Source: Candidatus Heimdallarchaeota archaeon (GTDB lineage Archaea; Asgardarchaeota; Heimdallarchaeia; Hodarchaeales; Hodarchaeaceae). Taken from it: DNA of 64,000 nt. Below the pieces are notes generated by a model. It was not told the DNA's origin. It did no database searches and was given only the letters and a program-made list of their open reading frames with translations. The stretch covers positions 208,930-272,929 of the forward strand of contig RDOB01000003.1 in the NCBI GenBank assembly GCA_011364965.1, written 5' to 3'. Both the position numbers and the translations under genes were made by a program. Below, in pieces: positions 52,501 through 62,098 of the stretch (position 1 is its first letter; every line of letters begins with the position of its first letter).

Positions 52501-53943
52501 TCAAATTCTGTGATTATGACCATAATCGACCAATGCTTTCATTGCTCGGACAGTCATATCAGGAAATTTAAATATCGCAATATTATTTCGTTGCAAGTAT
52601 TCTAATGCTTCGTCCGCGGTATCTAAACAGCTGATAACAACAGGGATTTGATTCTCATGAATCCAATCAACAAAATTAGCTAGCGATTCCTCTAGCAGGT
52701 AATCCATAGCCTCAATTGGAAATTTATCAGCAAATTTATTTTTTCCAAATTCTAAGGTTCGTTTCATCATACTTGAGCCAAAAAGACCATAGAAAATAAG
52801 TGCATCAACCTCATCAGATTCCCAAACCAATTTTGGCACATCTTGATAAAATAAATTAAACTGAAGGTCAAATGTTAAATCAATTGGATTATTTGATGAA
52901 GCAACAGCAGGAATGATTGGTTTAAGTTTATTTTGCAATTCTGGAGAAAACTGCGGAACCAGTAATCCATGTTTTTCACAGCTATCAGCTAGAGCGACTG
53001 CAGGCCCTCCTGAATTGGTTATCAATCCAATCCGATTACTTTTTGGTATATAAGCCATAGAAAAGGCATGAATATATTCATATAACTCTTCCATGTTTTG
53101 GGCTTGTATTGCTTTAGATTGCTTGATGATTGTTTTGTAAACAGAAGGATTTCCCCCCAAGGAAGCGGTGTGAGACATTCCTGCTCTTGCTCCTGCTTTA
53201 GTTCCTCCAACATAATTGATAACTACAGGTTTCTCTTTAGTAAGCTCATTTAATGCTTTAACGAATCTAGCTCCATCTCTCTTGACTCCCTCAATATAAC
53301 ATCCCACTACTTTTGTTTGAGGATCATCCTTGAAATAAGTGAAACATTCAGCTATATCTATATCTACCTCATTACCCACAGATATAGCTTTACCCAACCG
53401 GATACCTCTTCGCTCAGCCCATATCAATATCTGTGAAATCCAAGAGCCTGATTGGCTTACCATTGAAATATTCGCATTTCCTGATGTTACTTCGAATGGA
53501 AACCATGTACAATTTAGAATTCCTTGTTCACAATGATGATTAATGACTCCAATACAATTAGGGCCAATAATTCGCATTTTATACCGTTTAGCGAGTTCCA
53601 ATAAAGCTTCTTGATCCTCTTGTTTACCTACTTCACTAAATCCTGCAGAGACAATGATAAGATAAGGTATTCCCATCTTTCCTGCCCTTTCGACATAATC
53701 TTTAACCAATCTAGTAGGTAAGACTATAATCAATAAATCAGGTATTTCAGGAAGATCTTCTAAACTTTGGTATGCAGGTAGATCAAGAACTAATTTCTCT
53801 TTAGGATGAATGGGATAGACCTTACCCTTATAACGGCTTAATAAGACGTATAATTGACCCGTTCCCATAGTTAGAATATTGTTGGATGCACCTAAGAAAG
53901 CAACTGATCTTGGATTTAATAATTCGTTTAGAAAATGTGTCAT
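52501..53943 (-). CDS. ADP-forming acyl-CoA synthetase, alpha-subunit type
   Basis: 480 residues from the ATG at 53943 (the frame is open to 54009, but the shorter start LLNPRSVAFLGASN fits the family). CoA-binding domain first, then two CoA-ligase domains: LIIVSAGFSEVG, MRIIGPNCIGVIN, ISMVSQSGSWISQ. The phosphohistidine loop is ARAGMSHTASLGGN (about 250). GLITNSGGPAVALADSCEKHG follows. These enzymes make ATP or GTP from acyl-CoA in archaea. The ATP-grasp beta subunit is missing in the same gene and next to it, so the partner must lie elsewhere. Confidence 0.85.
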   Translation of the reverse strand: MTHFLNELLNPRSVAFLGASNNILTMGTGQLYVLLSRYKGKVYPIHPKEKLVLDLPAYQSLEDLPEIPDLLIIVLPTRLVKDYVERAGKMGIPYLIIVSAGFSEVGKQEDQEALLELAKRYKMRIIGPNCIGVINHHCEQGILNCTWFPFEVTSGNANISMVSQSGSWISQILIWAERRGIRLGKAISVGNEVDIDIAECFTYFKDDPQTKVVGCYIEGVKRDGARFVKALNELTKEKPVVINYVGGTKAGARAGMSHTASLGGNPSVYKTIIKQSKAIQAQNMEELYEYIHAFSMAYIPKSNRIGLITNSGGPAVALADSCEKHGLLVPQFSPELQNKLKPIIPAVASSNNPIDLTFDLQFNLFYQDVPKLVWESDEVDALIFYGLFGSSMMKRTLEFGKNKFADKFPIEAMDYLLEESLANFVDWIHENQIPVVISCLDTADEALEYLQRNNIAIFKFPDMTVRAMKALVDYGHNHRI

Positions 53944-54181
53944 AATTCTCTCTTCATGAACTCCCCTTCTCCCTGTTAAATATCTTGAGTAGAGAAAATT
54001 TAGATACAATGTGAGATTTGAATTGGTAGGAAAAATATAATAATACGCTTACATACCTTTTATGAGAAAAATCAAAAGATTACATTCTCTCATTGGCTTG
54101 TTTCTTGACAGAGCTAGAAAAATCCTCTATGAATTCGATTTATTCAAATAGTACCCTAAAAATCCAAAGAATGAGGATCAG

Positions 54182-54763
54182 ATGACCAAGAATAATTTAA
54201 TCAGGTGCGAGTGGGCCGGAAATGACCCCTTAATGATTTCATATCATGATAAGGAATGGGGAGTTCCCGTCCACGATGATAGAGAGTTATTTGAATTTCT
54301 AATATTAGAAGGAGCCCAAGCAGGACTCAGTTGGGCAACAATTTTGGCTCGTAGGGAAGGATATCGCCGAGTTTTTGCTAATTTTGATGTACAAAAAGTA
54401 GCTAACTTCTCTGAAACAGATTTTGAGCGCATTACTCAGGATCCTGGAGTAATTCGTAATAAATTAAAGGTTAAAAGTGCTATAAACAACTCTAAGAGAT
54501 TCATCGACATTCAGAAAGAATTTGGATCTTTTAATAATTACCTTTGGAGTTTTACTGATCATAAAGCCATTCATAATTCCTTCAATTCAGTAAGTGAGTT
54601 ACCAACGCAAACTGAATTGTCAATTCTAATTAGTAAAGATATGAAGAAACGTAAATTTACCTTTGTTGGCCCAACAATTTGCTATGCTTATATACAATCC
54701 ATTGGAATAGTAAACGATCATATAATACATTGTTTTCGCTACACTGAGATTAAGAACCTTTGA
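54182..54763 (+). CDS. tag: DNA-3-methyladenine glycosylase I (Tag)
   Basis: 193 residues. Removes 3-methyladenine from DNA. The zinc ligands are visible: Cys in RCEWAGNDP, His in ISYHDKEWGVP, and His-x3-Cys in NDHIIHCFRY at the end. The catalytic region has LEGAQAGLSWATILARREGY. Complete length. Common in bacteria, rarer in archaea, so a bacterial origin is possible. Stands alone. Confidence 0.93.
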   Translation: MTKNNLIRCEWAGNDPLMISYHDKEWGVPVHDDRELFEFLILEGAQAGLSWATILARREGYRRVFANFDVQKVANFSETDFERITQDPGVIRNKLKVKSAINNSKRFIDIQKEFGSFNNYLWSFTDHKAIHNSFNSVSELPTQTELSILISKDMKKRKFTFVGPTICYAYIQSIGIVNDHIIHCFRYTEIKNL

Positions 54764-54912
54764 TCACCTTACGATTGTTTAAGATTTCTATTCCATTGGT
54801 AATTAAGCGATATTAATATAAATAATTCTTAATATCCATCTTTTATTGGCTAAAAAAGCTTCATAAGGTGGTTCTCCTTTCTCTATCCTCATTTTATAGA
54901 CCATATTGGTGA

Positions 54913-56304
54913 ATGATCTTGTTAAAAGTCAGCGAAAAAATTTCATATGCAATTCTTCGGTTTGGTACAAGCGTAACGATGGATTTAGCGGATTTATTTA
55001 CTGGATTTGTATACTATTTGTTTTTTGGACTTTCAGAAGATCCCTTTCTTGCTTTTCTCGGGGTAGCAATAGGAAAATTAGTCATTGGGATTACCTGTTA
55101 TCTTTCAGGTTATCTTTCTGATCGAACCCAAACTCGAATAGGAAGACGAAAGCCATTTGTTGTAATTGGGATGCCTATTTTAGCAATTGCCTTTTTCTTA
55201 CTTTATAATCCACATTTAATATTACCTGCAAATAGTACTGAGATCATGATATTCGGATATTTGCTTTTTTTCAATTCCGTTTATCAAGCAGCTTATGGAT
55301 TTCTAATTATTCCTTATCAAGCTGTTCTTCCAGAGATCACACAGAACGATGAAGAACGACTAGTAGTAAGTGGATATCAAAACACTTTTAACATATTTGC
55401 TTTCATTCTAGGAGCTGGAACCTCCTTTTTGTTACCAGTAATTCTAGGTACAAATGAAAACTATTCACTCGCTGATCTTTTTTCACCAAATGACGTACTT
55501 CCATTCTTGACTGATGGGCAAGTAATGACACTGGTAGTGCTAATATTTGCTTTAATTCCAATACTAACTTCCATCCCGTTTTTATTCAAAGTCAGAGAAA
55601 AGAAAGAAATATTAATCACTCAGCCTACGTTTAAAGAAGAACTTAATGTAGCTTTGATGAACCGAAACTTCTTAGCTTGGACTATTTCAAGATCTGTACT
55701 TCAAATTTCAGTAGCAGGCCTTATCGGAATTATGTTAGCTTGGATTGAAGAAGTTTTGGGACTTGGAGACACTGGGTATATATTATTTGGTGGTACTCTT
55801 CTAATATTCATTTTAATTGGATTCGGAGCATGGGTACGAATTGGAAATAATCCTAAATTTGGGAAAACAAAGAGTTTTATCTATTCTATGTCTAGTCTTG
55901 CAATAATTATGTTAGGATTTGCGATAGTAGGGCAAATTGAATTACAAATTCCTATCCTCTTTCAAGCATTGATTATTGCTATATTAGGGGCATTAGCGAT
56001 ATCTTGCTTCTATTTACTCCCCTATGCTATAACTGGGGATATGGCTCAAGAAGACGAACTCAGGACAGGCCAAGGGCGTGCAGGATTATACTATGGTTTT
56101 GAGCTCATAGTAATGAACATAGCCCAAGTAATTGGATATTTGATGGTTGGAATATTATTGAGTCTTCCGAAAATTACAAATGCTATTGGAAATACCTTTT
56201 CGGTGGGATATCTTTACTTTGGCCCCCTTAGTTCTGTTATTATTATTATATCGGTATTAATTTTTTGGAGATACGTCAATGCTGACCCTCTTCGAAAGAA
56301 ATAA
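54913..56304 (+). CDS. MFS/GPH family transporter (SLC45-like)
   Basis: 463 residues with about twelve membrane helices. The loop after helix 2, YLSGYLSDRTQTRIGRRKPF, is the family signature (D-R-T....G-R-R-x-P). Other blocks are MNRNFLAWTISRSVLQISVA and LPYAITGDMAQEDELRTGQG near helix 9-10. GPH/SLC45-type carriers move sugars or glycosides with a cation. Substrate unknown. The ATG at 54913 is used; ILLKVSEKISYAILRFG is a normal N terminus. Different from the MFS relic at 495-775. Confidence 0.87.
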   Translation: MILLKVSEKISYAILRFGTSVTMDLADLFTGFVYYLFFGLSEDPFLAFLGVAIGKLVIGITCYLSGYLSDRTQTRIGRRKPFVVIGMPILAIAFFLLYNPHLILPANSTEIMIFGYLLFFNSVYQAAYGFLIIPYQAVLPEITQNDEERLVVSGYQNTFNIFAFILGAGTSFLLPVILGTNENYSLADLFSPNDVLPFLTDGQVMTLVVLIFALIPILTSIPFLFKVREKKEILITQPTFKEELNVALMNRNFLAWTISRSVLQISVAGLIGIMLAWIEEVLGLGDTGYILFGGTLLIFILIGFGAWVRIGNNPKFGKTKSFIYSMSSLAIIMLGFAIVGQIELQIPILFQALIIAILGALAISCFYLLPYAITGDMAQEDELRTGQGRAGLYYGFELIVMNIAQVIGYLMVGILLSLPKITNAIGNTFSVGYLYFGPLSSVIIIISVLIFWRYVNADPLRKK

Positions 56305-56395
56305 GAAAAAAATTTTCATGGAAATATAAGGGAAGTCCATCAGCATATATTAATGACTTTTCCTTAAATTAGAAGTGAAATTACTGCATAATGGA

Positions 56396-56536
56396 TTAAC
56401 TATCGATAATATCGTCTAATTCAGTGTCAAAGAGACGAATGGTGCCATCATAATTTAAAAAAGCGAGGATATTAATAATATCAGGAATCTCTCCCGTAGC
56501 TTCAGGATGAGCTATATTATTCTGCACTTCGGTCAT
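56396..56536 (-). CDS. Possible small protein (46 residues)
   Basis: Intact from ATG to TAA; reads MTEVQNNIAHPEATGEIPDI then INILAFLNYDGTIRLFDTE. It looks like real protein (helix, then a YDGTIRLFD strand) rather than random, but no family is recognised and no clear ribosome site is seen. It may be a fragment of a longer decayed gene. Confidence 0.3.
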   Translation of the reverse strand: MTEVQNNIAHPEATGEIPDIINILAFLNYDGTIRLFDTELDDIIDS

Positions 56537-56649
56537 CAGAAATCCATCATTACTGTGAAATTTCTTTATTTATAAGCTTATCTTATTTCGTACTCCTGTG
56601 GTGGTACCCAAAATTTAGATTGAAATTATCAATTAGGGGAAGATTTTAG

Positions 56650-56680
56650 TCGGATTGAAAACGAGGATCGGATTGAAAAC
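56650..56680. repeat. Short direct repeat
   Basis: TCGGATTGAAAAC occurs twice (56650-56662 and 56668-56680), 5 bases apart. Too short and too few copies to be a CRISPR array, although the GATTGAAAAC end resembles archaeal CRISPR repeats. Confidence 0.6.
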
Positions 56681-56926
56681 CTAGAAATTCAAACCTACCT
56701 TATTTTAAAGCGTAAAAAAAAGGCCTAAACTTGATATCTAAACCAACTATAGTTTAGTTATAATATTCAGCTGAATTACTCAAAAATAAATGTAAAATTT
56801 GTGGCCTAAATGCATAAGGTAGAAATTTTCAATATATAAGCTTTAGTTTCCTTAAAATAAACACAAATAAATTTAAAGACAAGTAAAAGAGAGTCAATTG
56901 TGCTATTAAAAAGGAAGAAAAACTGA

Positions 56927-57463
56927 ATGAAAGAGAGGGCTGATTTCAAGTACAAAGTAATTCTTGTTGGCGACGTCCGGGTGGGAAAAACCACATTAGT
57001 AAATCGTTTTGTGAACAAAACTTTTAATGCTGAATATTTAGCCACAATTGGGGTTCAAATTTACACCAAATGGATAAAGCAAGACCAAAAAACCATATTA
57101 TTGCAAATATGGGACATAGCAGGTCAAACAGCATTTAGACAATTTCGCAAACGTTTCTTTGCCGATTCACGAGGTGCATTCTTAGTATTTGATTTAACAG
57201 TGCCCGAAAGCTTAACTAACTTACATATTTCATGGTTAAAAGATATTGAAGAGATTACAGGTACAATTCCTTGTGTTCTTATTGGAAATAAATTGGATCT
57301 AGTTGACGCACGAAAAATCCGAGACAATGAAATCGAGGCATTCCTATCTCATCACTCTAATATTGGCACAAACTTAATAACATCAGCGTTAACTGGATTT
57401 AATGTTGAAGTAGCATTTCAAGAGTTAGTCAGTTTAATTGAACCAGAACTAAAAAAAGATTGA
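56927..57463 (+). CDS. Rab/Ras-like small GTPase
   Basis: 178 residues. All five G motifs are present: G1 GDVRVGKTT (about 14-22), G2 threonine in YLATIGVQIYTKW, G3 WDIAGQTAFRQF, G4 IGNKLD and G5 TSALTG. The order and the WDIAGQ form are those of eukaryotic Rab and Ras proteins, unlike bacterial MglA. No cysteine at the C-terminal end (it stops in IEPELKKD), so it would not be prenylated and may be soluble. Asgard archaea carry many such GTPases. No partner gene beside it; the longin-like protein at 26404 is a possible membrane regulator. Confidence 0.92.
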   Translation: MKERADFKYKVILVGDVRVGKTTLVNRFVNKTFNAEYLATIGVQIYTKWIKQDQKTILLQIWDIAGQTAFRQFRKRFFADSRGAFLVFDLTVPESLTNLHISWLKDIEEITGTIPCVLIGNKLDLVDARKIRDNEIEAFLSHHSNIGTNLITSALTGFNVEVAFQELVSLIEPELKKD

Positions 57464-57796
57464 ACATTATTGAACCAAAAAATCAGATTCATCAATAAAT
57501 CCAATTAAACGCCAAGAAAATTTCACACAATACTCCTAGCTAGTAACTGATGTACATGAAATGCATAAAAACTTCAAGGAAATTGCAGATGTTCTATATA
57601 ACATAAATACTATTGAGTTCAACCCAATCAACTTATGCAATAAAAATAATAGAGATTCTAAGCATATTAATTGAATTAGTATATATAATCTGACCCTAGC
57701 AGTCCAAGTCTGACATTCTTGTTCCTCTAAAATTAGGTATATATTAGGGTATATTTTCAATAATAAATGACTAAAGCATAATTTAGGAGATACAAA
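57464..57796. other. Intergenic region, promoter of the zinc-ribbon surface protein
   Basis: No gene seen. A TATA-like GTATATATTAGG lies near 57735-57746. It is followed by the ribosome site AGGAG about 8 bases before the TTG start at 57797. Confidence 0.35.
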
Positions 57797-58933
57797 TTGC
57801 CATATTGTACTAATTGTGGGGCTTCTGTTCAGGAAGGGTCTATATTTTGTGAAATGTGTGGATTTAAACAAATCTTAGATGGAAAAAATGTGAGCTCAAA
57901 TTTGAACACGTCTCCATCGTACTCTAAAACTCCAATTTTTGTTTCTGATCGTAAACATAGAGTTAGGAGAACATCTACTGTTCCTAGAAGTCACTATCGT
58001 AGAAAATCCATGAAGCCAGTTTTTGCTGCTTTTCTATTTATAACAATCATGTTAGTAGCTTTTGGAGGAGTATTCGGGATTATCTATTTTTTTTCCACTC
58101 ATAATCCTACATATGAATATTTGGGAGAATTACCATCTGCAATGATTGAGAAGGATAAGATTGGTGATTATGTATTCATTCAGCTAGAAAATTCTGTAGG
58201 TTCAATAAGCCTAACAACAGATTCCTCCCTTGATTCAGCATTTCAGGGTCACATTCAGGTTTGGGGTTTAGGAGATGCGACGCTAAGTAATGCAAATCGG
58301 TTTGAAACTAGTACTATTGATAATTATACCACAATTACTTTTTCTAGCTCTTGGTACGACAGTGCGACTAATCCTTATACATATGAGCTTGAACTCCTCA
58401 TTTCTGAAGCGTTAAACCTTGAATTATCCATAGTAACATCAACAGGTGATCTCTATATTGATCTCTGGAATGAAACTTTAGAAATGTTTAAGATCAGTAC
58501 AAGTACAGGGTCTCAATATATTTCAATGGACAATATAATAATTGGAGGAGGAGCAAATCCAAGTCTTTTATGCTCTGTTGGGGAAATTAACCTCGATCTT
58601 ACTAATATTAGTTATTTATTACCTTCTAACACTTGGACTATTGACTCATCAACTGGAGCAGTAAATGTTGAAATCGTGCAAACCAACCTTGATATTAATA
58701 TATCTACTACTCGTACTTTTGATATCGATACGTCCTTAGGAGATATTACTGTTGATATTTTCCTTTCAGAAGATTATTCTTGCAGAGCGGTTGTTGATAC
58801 GTCTTTAGGGTCTGTAAATCTCCCAGGAAATGGTGAGGAGTACACAAGTGCCAATTATGGATCTGTAATTTGGGTTTTTCAATTTAATCTAGATACGTCG
58901 ATTGGAGACATTTATTTTCACCATGAATCTTAA
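57797..58933 (+). CDS. Zinc-ribbon, single-helix, beta-rich surface protein
   Basis: 378 residues, starting at TTG with an AGGAG site before it. N-terminal zinc ribbon CTNCGASVQEGSIFCEMCG (cytosolic), a linker, one membrane helix (about 75-98, FAAFLFITIMLVAFGGVFGI), then about 270 residues outside. The outer part is a repeat of strands with S/T-rich turns (SVGSISLTTDSSLD, LSIVTSTGDLYIDLW, TSLGDITVDIF, TSLGSVNLPGN, TSIGDIYFHHE). That is the pattern of DUF4097-type adhesin beta-helix domains. No enzymatic motif seen. Confidence 0.72.
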   Translation: MPYCTNCGASVQEGSIFCEMCGFKQILDGKNVSSNLNTSPSYSKTPIFVSDRKHRVRRTSTVPRSHYRRKSMKPVFAAFLFITIMLVAFGGVFGIIYFFSTHNPTYEYLGELPSAMIEKDKIGDYVFIQLENSVGSISLTTDSSLDSAFQGHIQVWGLGDATLSNANRFETSTIDNYTTITFSSSWYDSATNPYTYELELLISEALNLELSIVTSTGDLYIDLWNETLEMFKISTSTGSQYISMDNIIIGGGANPSLLCSVGEINLDLTNISYLLPSNTWTIDSSTGAVNVEIVQTNLDINISTTRTFDIDTSLGDITVDIFLSEDYSCRAVVDTSLGSVNLPGNGEEYTSANYGSVIWVFQFNLDTSIGDIYFHHES

Positions 58934-59009
58934 TATTTAAGGATGATTAATTCCCAATTTCGATATGAGACTTTGATGTTGTACCGAGTCTTCTACGGAG
59001 TTAATCACA

Positions 59010-60539
59010 TTGGGAGTCAAATTTAATAGAAAGAAGAAAGAATATGGAGATTTTCAGACCCCTAATGAATTAACAAACAAAATTCTAGCCTATCTGAAAC
59101 AACTGGGTGTCAATGCTACAACTATAATTGAACCAACCTGTGGTCTTGGAGCTTTTCTGAAAGCAGCTGCACATTACTATCAAAAAGCAGATATAATTGG
59201 TATAGATATAAACTCTGAATACATAAGCAGACTTAAAAACGAATTTCAACAACATAAGAGATATAAAAATATCAGATTGTTTCAAGAGGATTTTTTTGAA
59301 GTTAAATGGGAAAAAATCCTGACACAACTAGACCGTCCAGTATTATTCCTAGGAAATCTACCTTGGATCACTTCCTCAGAACTTAGTACACTTCTTGGAG
59401 TTAATTTGCCTGAGAAATATAATATTCACAGGTATAAGGGAATCAATGCAATTACAGGAAAAAGCAATTTTGATATTTCTGAATTCATGATCATTACTTT
59501 ACTTAATGCGGTTAATAAATCTGAAGCTACTCTAGCATTCCTCTGTAAATCTTCTGTTGTCCGCAAAGTCCTTCAATTTGCAGCAGCGAAAGATTTGGAA
59601 ATTGAGAAGATTCAATTCCATCTTATCGATTCAAAAAAGTATTTTGATATCTCTGTTAGTGCAGGTTTGTTAATCTGTGTTTTAAAGCCAGGTTTACACG
59701 ATTATTCATGTCGTATATATAATGGATTCAGTTTCAAAGGTTTTATTCAAGAATTAGGAATCATAGAAGGGAATTTAATAGCAAATATGTTCAACTACCA
59801 AAAATGGAATCATTTACAGGGGGATGATACAACTAACTGGCGATCAGGGATAAAACACGACTGCAGTAAAGTTATGGAACTAATTCAGATCAATGGTAAA
59901 TATGAAAATGGATATGGAGACATTATCGAATTAGAGTCAGATTATCTATTTCCCCTGTTGAAGAGCTCGGATATAGCTAATGAGCGAACAACCAACATTG
60001 AAAGATGGTTGATTGTTCCACAACAAACAGTAGGAGAACAAACATCTAGTATACAAGCAATTGCGCCTCAAACTTGGAAATATCTCCTAAAACATGCTGA
60101 AAAGCTAGATAATCGAAGCAGTCGAGTGTATAATAACCAACCTCGTTTCTCTATATTCGGAGTTGGAGATTATACTTTTTCACAATGGAAAATAGCTATT
60201 TCAGGGTTTTATAAGACAATGAAATTTCAGCTGATTGGACCTTATCAAAATAAGCCAGTCGTTTTTGACGACACTTGTTATTTTACACCAGTAAACTCAA
60301 AAATAGAAGGAAAAGTCTTAATTACATACTTAAACCATCCAATCGTAACTGAATTTTATAATTCTTTTATTTTTTGGGATTCTAAGCGTCCAATTACCAA
60401 GGAAATCCTGAAAAAACTCGATATTCCTAAATTAGTGTCTATAATTGACCCCAATGAAATTCTTGAGTTAATTCAAAAACAATTTCCACAGCTTGCAGTT
60501 GATAAGTTGAAATTAATTATTCAGAAATTATCTGATTGA
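59010..60539 (+). CDS. Adenine-specific DNA methyltransferase, orphan
   Basis: 509 residues starting at TTG (CGGAG about 9 bases before). SAM-binding motif I is IIEPTCGLGAFLKAA (about 40), DIIGIDINSEY is motif II, and the catalytic motif IV is LFLGNLPWITSSE, a variant of NPPY. The C-terminal half (VPQQTVGEQTSSIQAIAPQT, PVVFDDTCYFTPVN) looks like the target-recognition region of Eco57I-like or type I-like enzymes. N6-adenine methylation is the expected reaction. No restriction endonuclease gene is next to it, so it may be a solitary or defence-relic enzyme. Confidence 0.82.
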   Translation: MGVKFNRKKKEYGDFQTPNELTNKILAYLKQLGVNATTIIEPTCGLGAFLKAAAHYYQKADIIGIDINSEYISRLKNEFQQHKRYKNIRLFQEDFFEVKWEKILTQLDRPVLFLGNLPWITSSELSTLLGVNLPEKYNIHRYKGINAITGKSNFDISEFMIITLLNAVNKSEATLAFLCKSSVVRKVLQFAAAKDLEIEKIQFHLIDSKKYFDISVSAGLLICVLKPGLHDYSCRIYNGFSFKGFIQELGIIEGNLIANMFNYQKWNHLQGDDTTNWRSGIKHDCSKVMELIQINGKYENGYGDIIELESDYLFPLLKSSDIANERTTNIERWLIVPQQTVGEQTSSIQAIAPQTWKYLLKHAEKLDNRSSRVYNNQPRFSIFGVGDYTFSQWKIAISGFYKTMKFQLIGPYQNKPVVFDDTCYFTPVNSKIEGKVLITYLNHPIVTEFYNSFIFWDSKRPITKEILKKLDIPKLVSIIDPNEILELIQKQFPQLAVDKLKLIIQKLSD

Positions 60540-60728
60540 ATTAGGATTAAAATCTGTTTATTTTATGAATATATTTTTAAACCTGAAATAAATTACTTTA
60601 TATAGTAATTAGAAGTAGTGGGGAATCGTTCGGAGATATTCTACGCTTTTAATCAATCTATAATCTGACATTTGCAGTTACTGACAAATATCAAAGATTT
60701 AACACACACTTATTACAGTGGAATCAAC

Positions 60729-61991
60729 ATGTCAAATATAACATTTAAACAACTAGGGGTAATAGACCCCATCCTTCAGGTATGTAATGAAGAAAATTTT
60801 ATACATCCAACAGAAATTCAAGAAAAATCCATCCCGTTAGTGGTTGATGGAAAAGATGTAATTGGCCAAGCTGCCACAGGAAGTGGGAAAACGCTTGCAT
60901 TTGCATCGGGTATAATTCAGAATACAAGAAGAGGGAAAGGAATTCAAGCTTTAGTGATTACTCCAACACGAGAATTGACTCAACAGGTCGCTGAAATGAT
61001 TAGTGCGTTATCAAAATACAAACCTCTTACAGTTGCGACTATATATGGAGGAGTATCGATTAATCCGCAAATAATAGAATTAAAAGGAGCTGATGTAGTA
61101 ATAGGCACACCAGGTCGTTTACTTGATCACATCGGACGTAATAGCATAAATCTTAAAAAAATTAAAATGCTAGTATTAGATGAATGTGATCGATTACTCG
61201 ATATGGGTTTTATCAATGATGTAGAGAGAATCATTGAGCATCTTCCAGAAGATCGACAAACACTTCTTTATTCTGCTACAATCTCATTTGATATTAGTCT
61301 TCTAGCTCAAAAATACATGATCGATCCAATAGATGTAGAAGCAGAAGCTTTAGTAGATCCAGAAAAATTAATACAATATTACTATGGTCCAATTGATGAT
61401 TCTTTAAAATTCTCAGTTTTAGCACACCTCTTAAATGATAAAACACAAAGAGGTCTTTCATTAATCTTTTGCAATACTCGAAGATATGCAAATTTTGTAT
61501 CAGAGAATTTAAACAAAAATGGGGTTAAAGCAAGAGCAATGCATGGGGGATTCTCTCAGTACGAACGCGAAAAGCGTTTAAAAGGATTTCAAAATCAGAA
61601 AATAGGTGTATTAGTTGCTACAGATGTTGCTGCAAGAGGATTGGATATTCCTGGAGTAACTCGTGTGTATAATTACGATCTCCCTGATTCACGGAAACAA
61701 TACATTCATAGGATTGGTAGAACAGCACGAGCAGGAAAAGAAGGAGAAGCTATCACTCTCGTTGCTCAGCGGGATAATGAAAAATTCTTCCAGTTATTCA
61801 GAGACCAACGACACAACATTCAGAAACAAAAAATACCTCAAGTGAAAAGAATTCAGACAACAAAGATAAATAGACTCCCAGACACCAATCGGAGACATCT
61901 AGGGGGTAATAATCGACACTCTCAGTCTGATTGGAATCGAATAAGAGAATCAAGTAAACCTAGATCACTTGATTCTCGTTACTCAATTTAA
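60729..61991 (+). CDS. DEAD-box RNA helicase with DECD motif
   Basis: 420 residues from the ATG at 60729 (the frame is open from TTG 60672). RNA-dependent ATPase that remodels RNA. Q motif FIHPTEIQEKSIP, motif I AATGSGKT, Ia PTRELTQQ, Ib TPGRLLDH, motif II VLDECDRLLDMGF (DECD, not DEAD), motif III YSATIS, motif IV LIFCNTRR, V ATDVAARGLDIPG and VI YIHRIGRTARAG. The tail (about 360-420) is basic and polar (RRHLGGNNRHSQSDW), useful for binding RNA. TATA-like TTTATATAG is near 60598-60606. Confidence 0.93.
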   Translation: MSNITFKQLGVIDPILQVCNEENFIHPTEIQEKSIPLVVDGKDVIGQAATGSGKTLAFASGIIQNTRRGKGIQALVITPTRELTQQVAEMISALSKYKPLTVATIYGGVSINPQIIELKGADVVIGTPGRLLDHIGRNSINLKKIKMLVLDECDRLLDMGFINDVERIIEHLPEDRQTLLYSATISFDISLLAQKYMIDPIDVEAEALVDPEKLIQYYYGPIDDSLKFSVLAHLLNDKTQRGLSLIFCNTRRYANFVSENLNKNGVKARAMHGGFSQYEREKRLKGFQNQKIGVLVATDVAARGLDIPGVTRVYNYDLPDSRKQYIHRIGRTARAGKEGEAITLVAQRDNEKFFQLFRDQRHNIQKQKIPQVKRIQTTKINRLPDTNRRHLGGNNRHSQSDWNRIRESSKPRSLDSRYSI

Positions 61992-62098
61992 GCTGAAGAA
62001 ATACTCTTGACACCATTCAACTTTTTTATATCATTCAATTACTGATTATAGCATAGAAAAAAAATATCCAGGATTTTCTTTATTACACAAGTGTAATT

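Larger units (their letters stand above)
56305..56926. other. Long intergenic region with a small frame and a short repeat
   Basis: No large gene. It contains a possible 46-residue minus-strand frame (56396-56536) and an 18-base-period repeat (56650-56680). The rest (56537-56926) is AT-rich, with no clear structure. Confidence 0.4.

Noticed and set aside
56650..56680. CRISPR array, because GATTGAAAAC repeats
   Set aside because: Only two copies of 13 bases with a 5-base gap; no spacers, no cas genes.
57536..57871. 111-residue minus-strand frame before and over the zinc-ribbon gene
   Set aside because: It overlaps the well-supported start of the 57797 gene, has no ribosome site, and its text is low-complexity and not protein-like.
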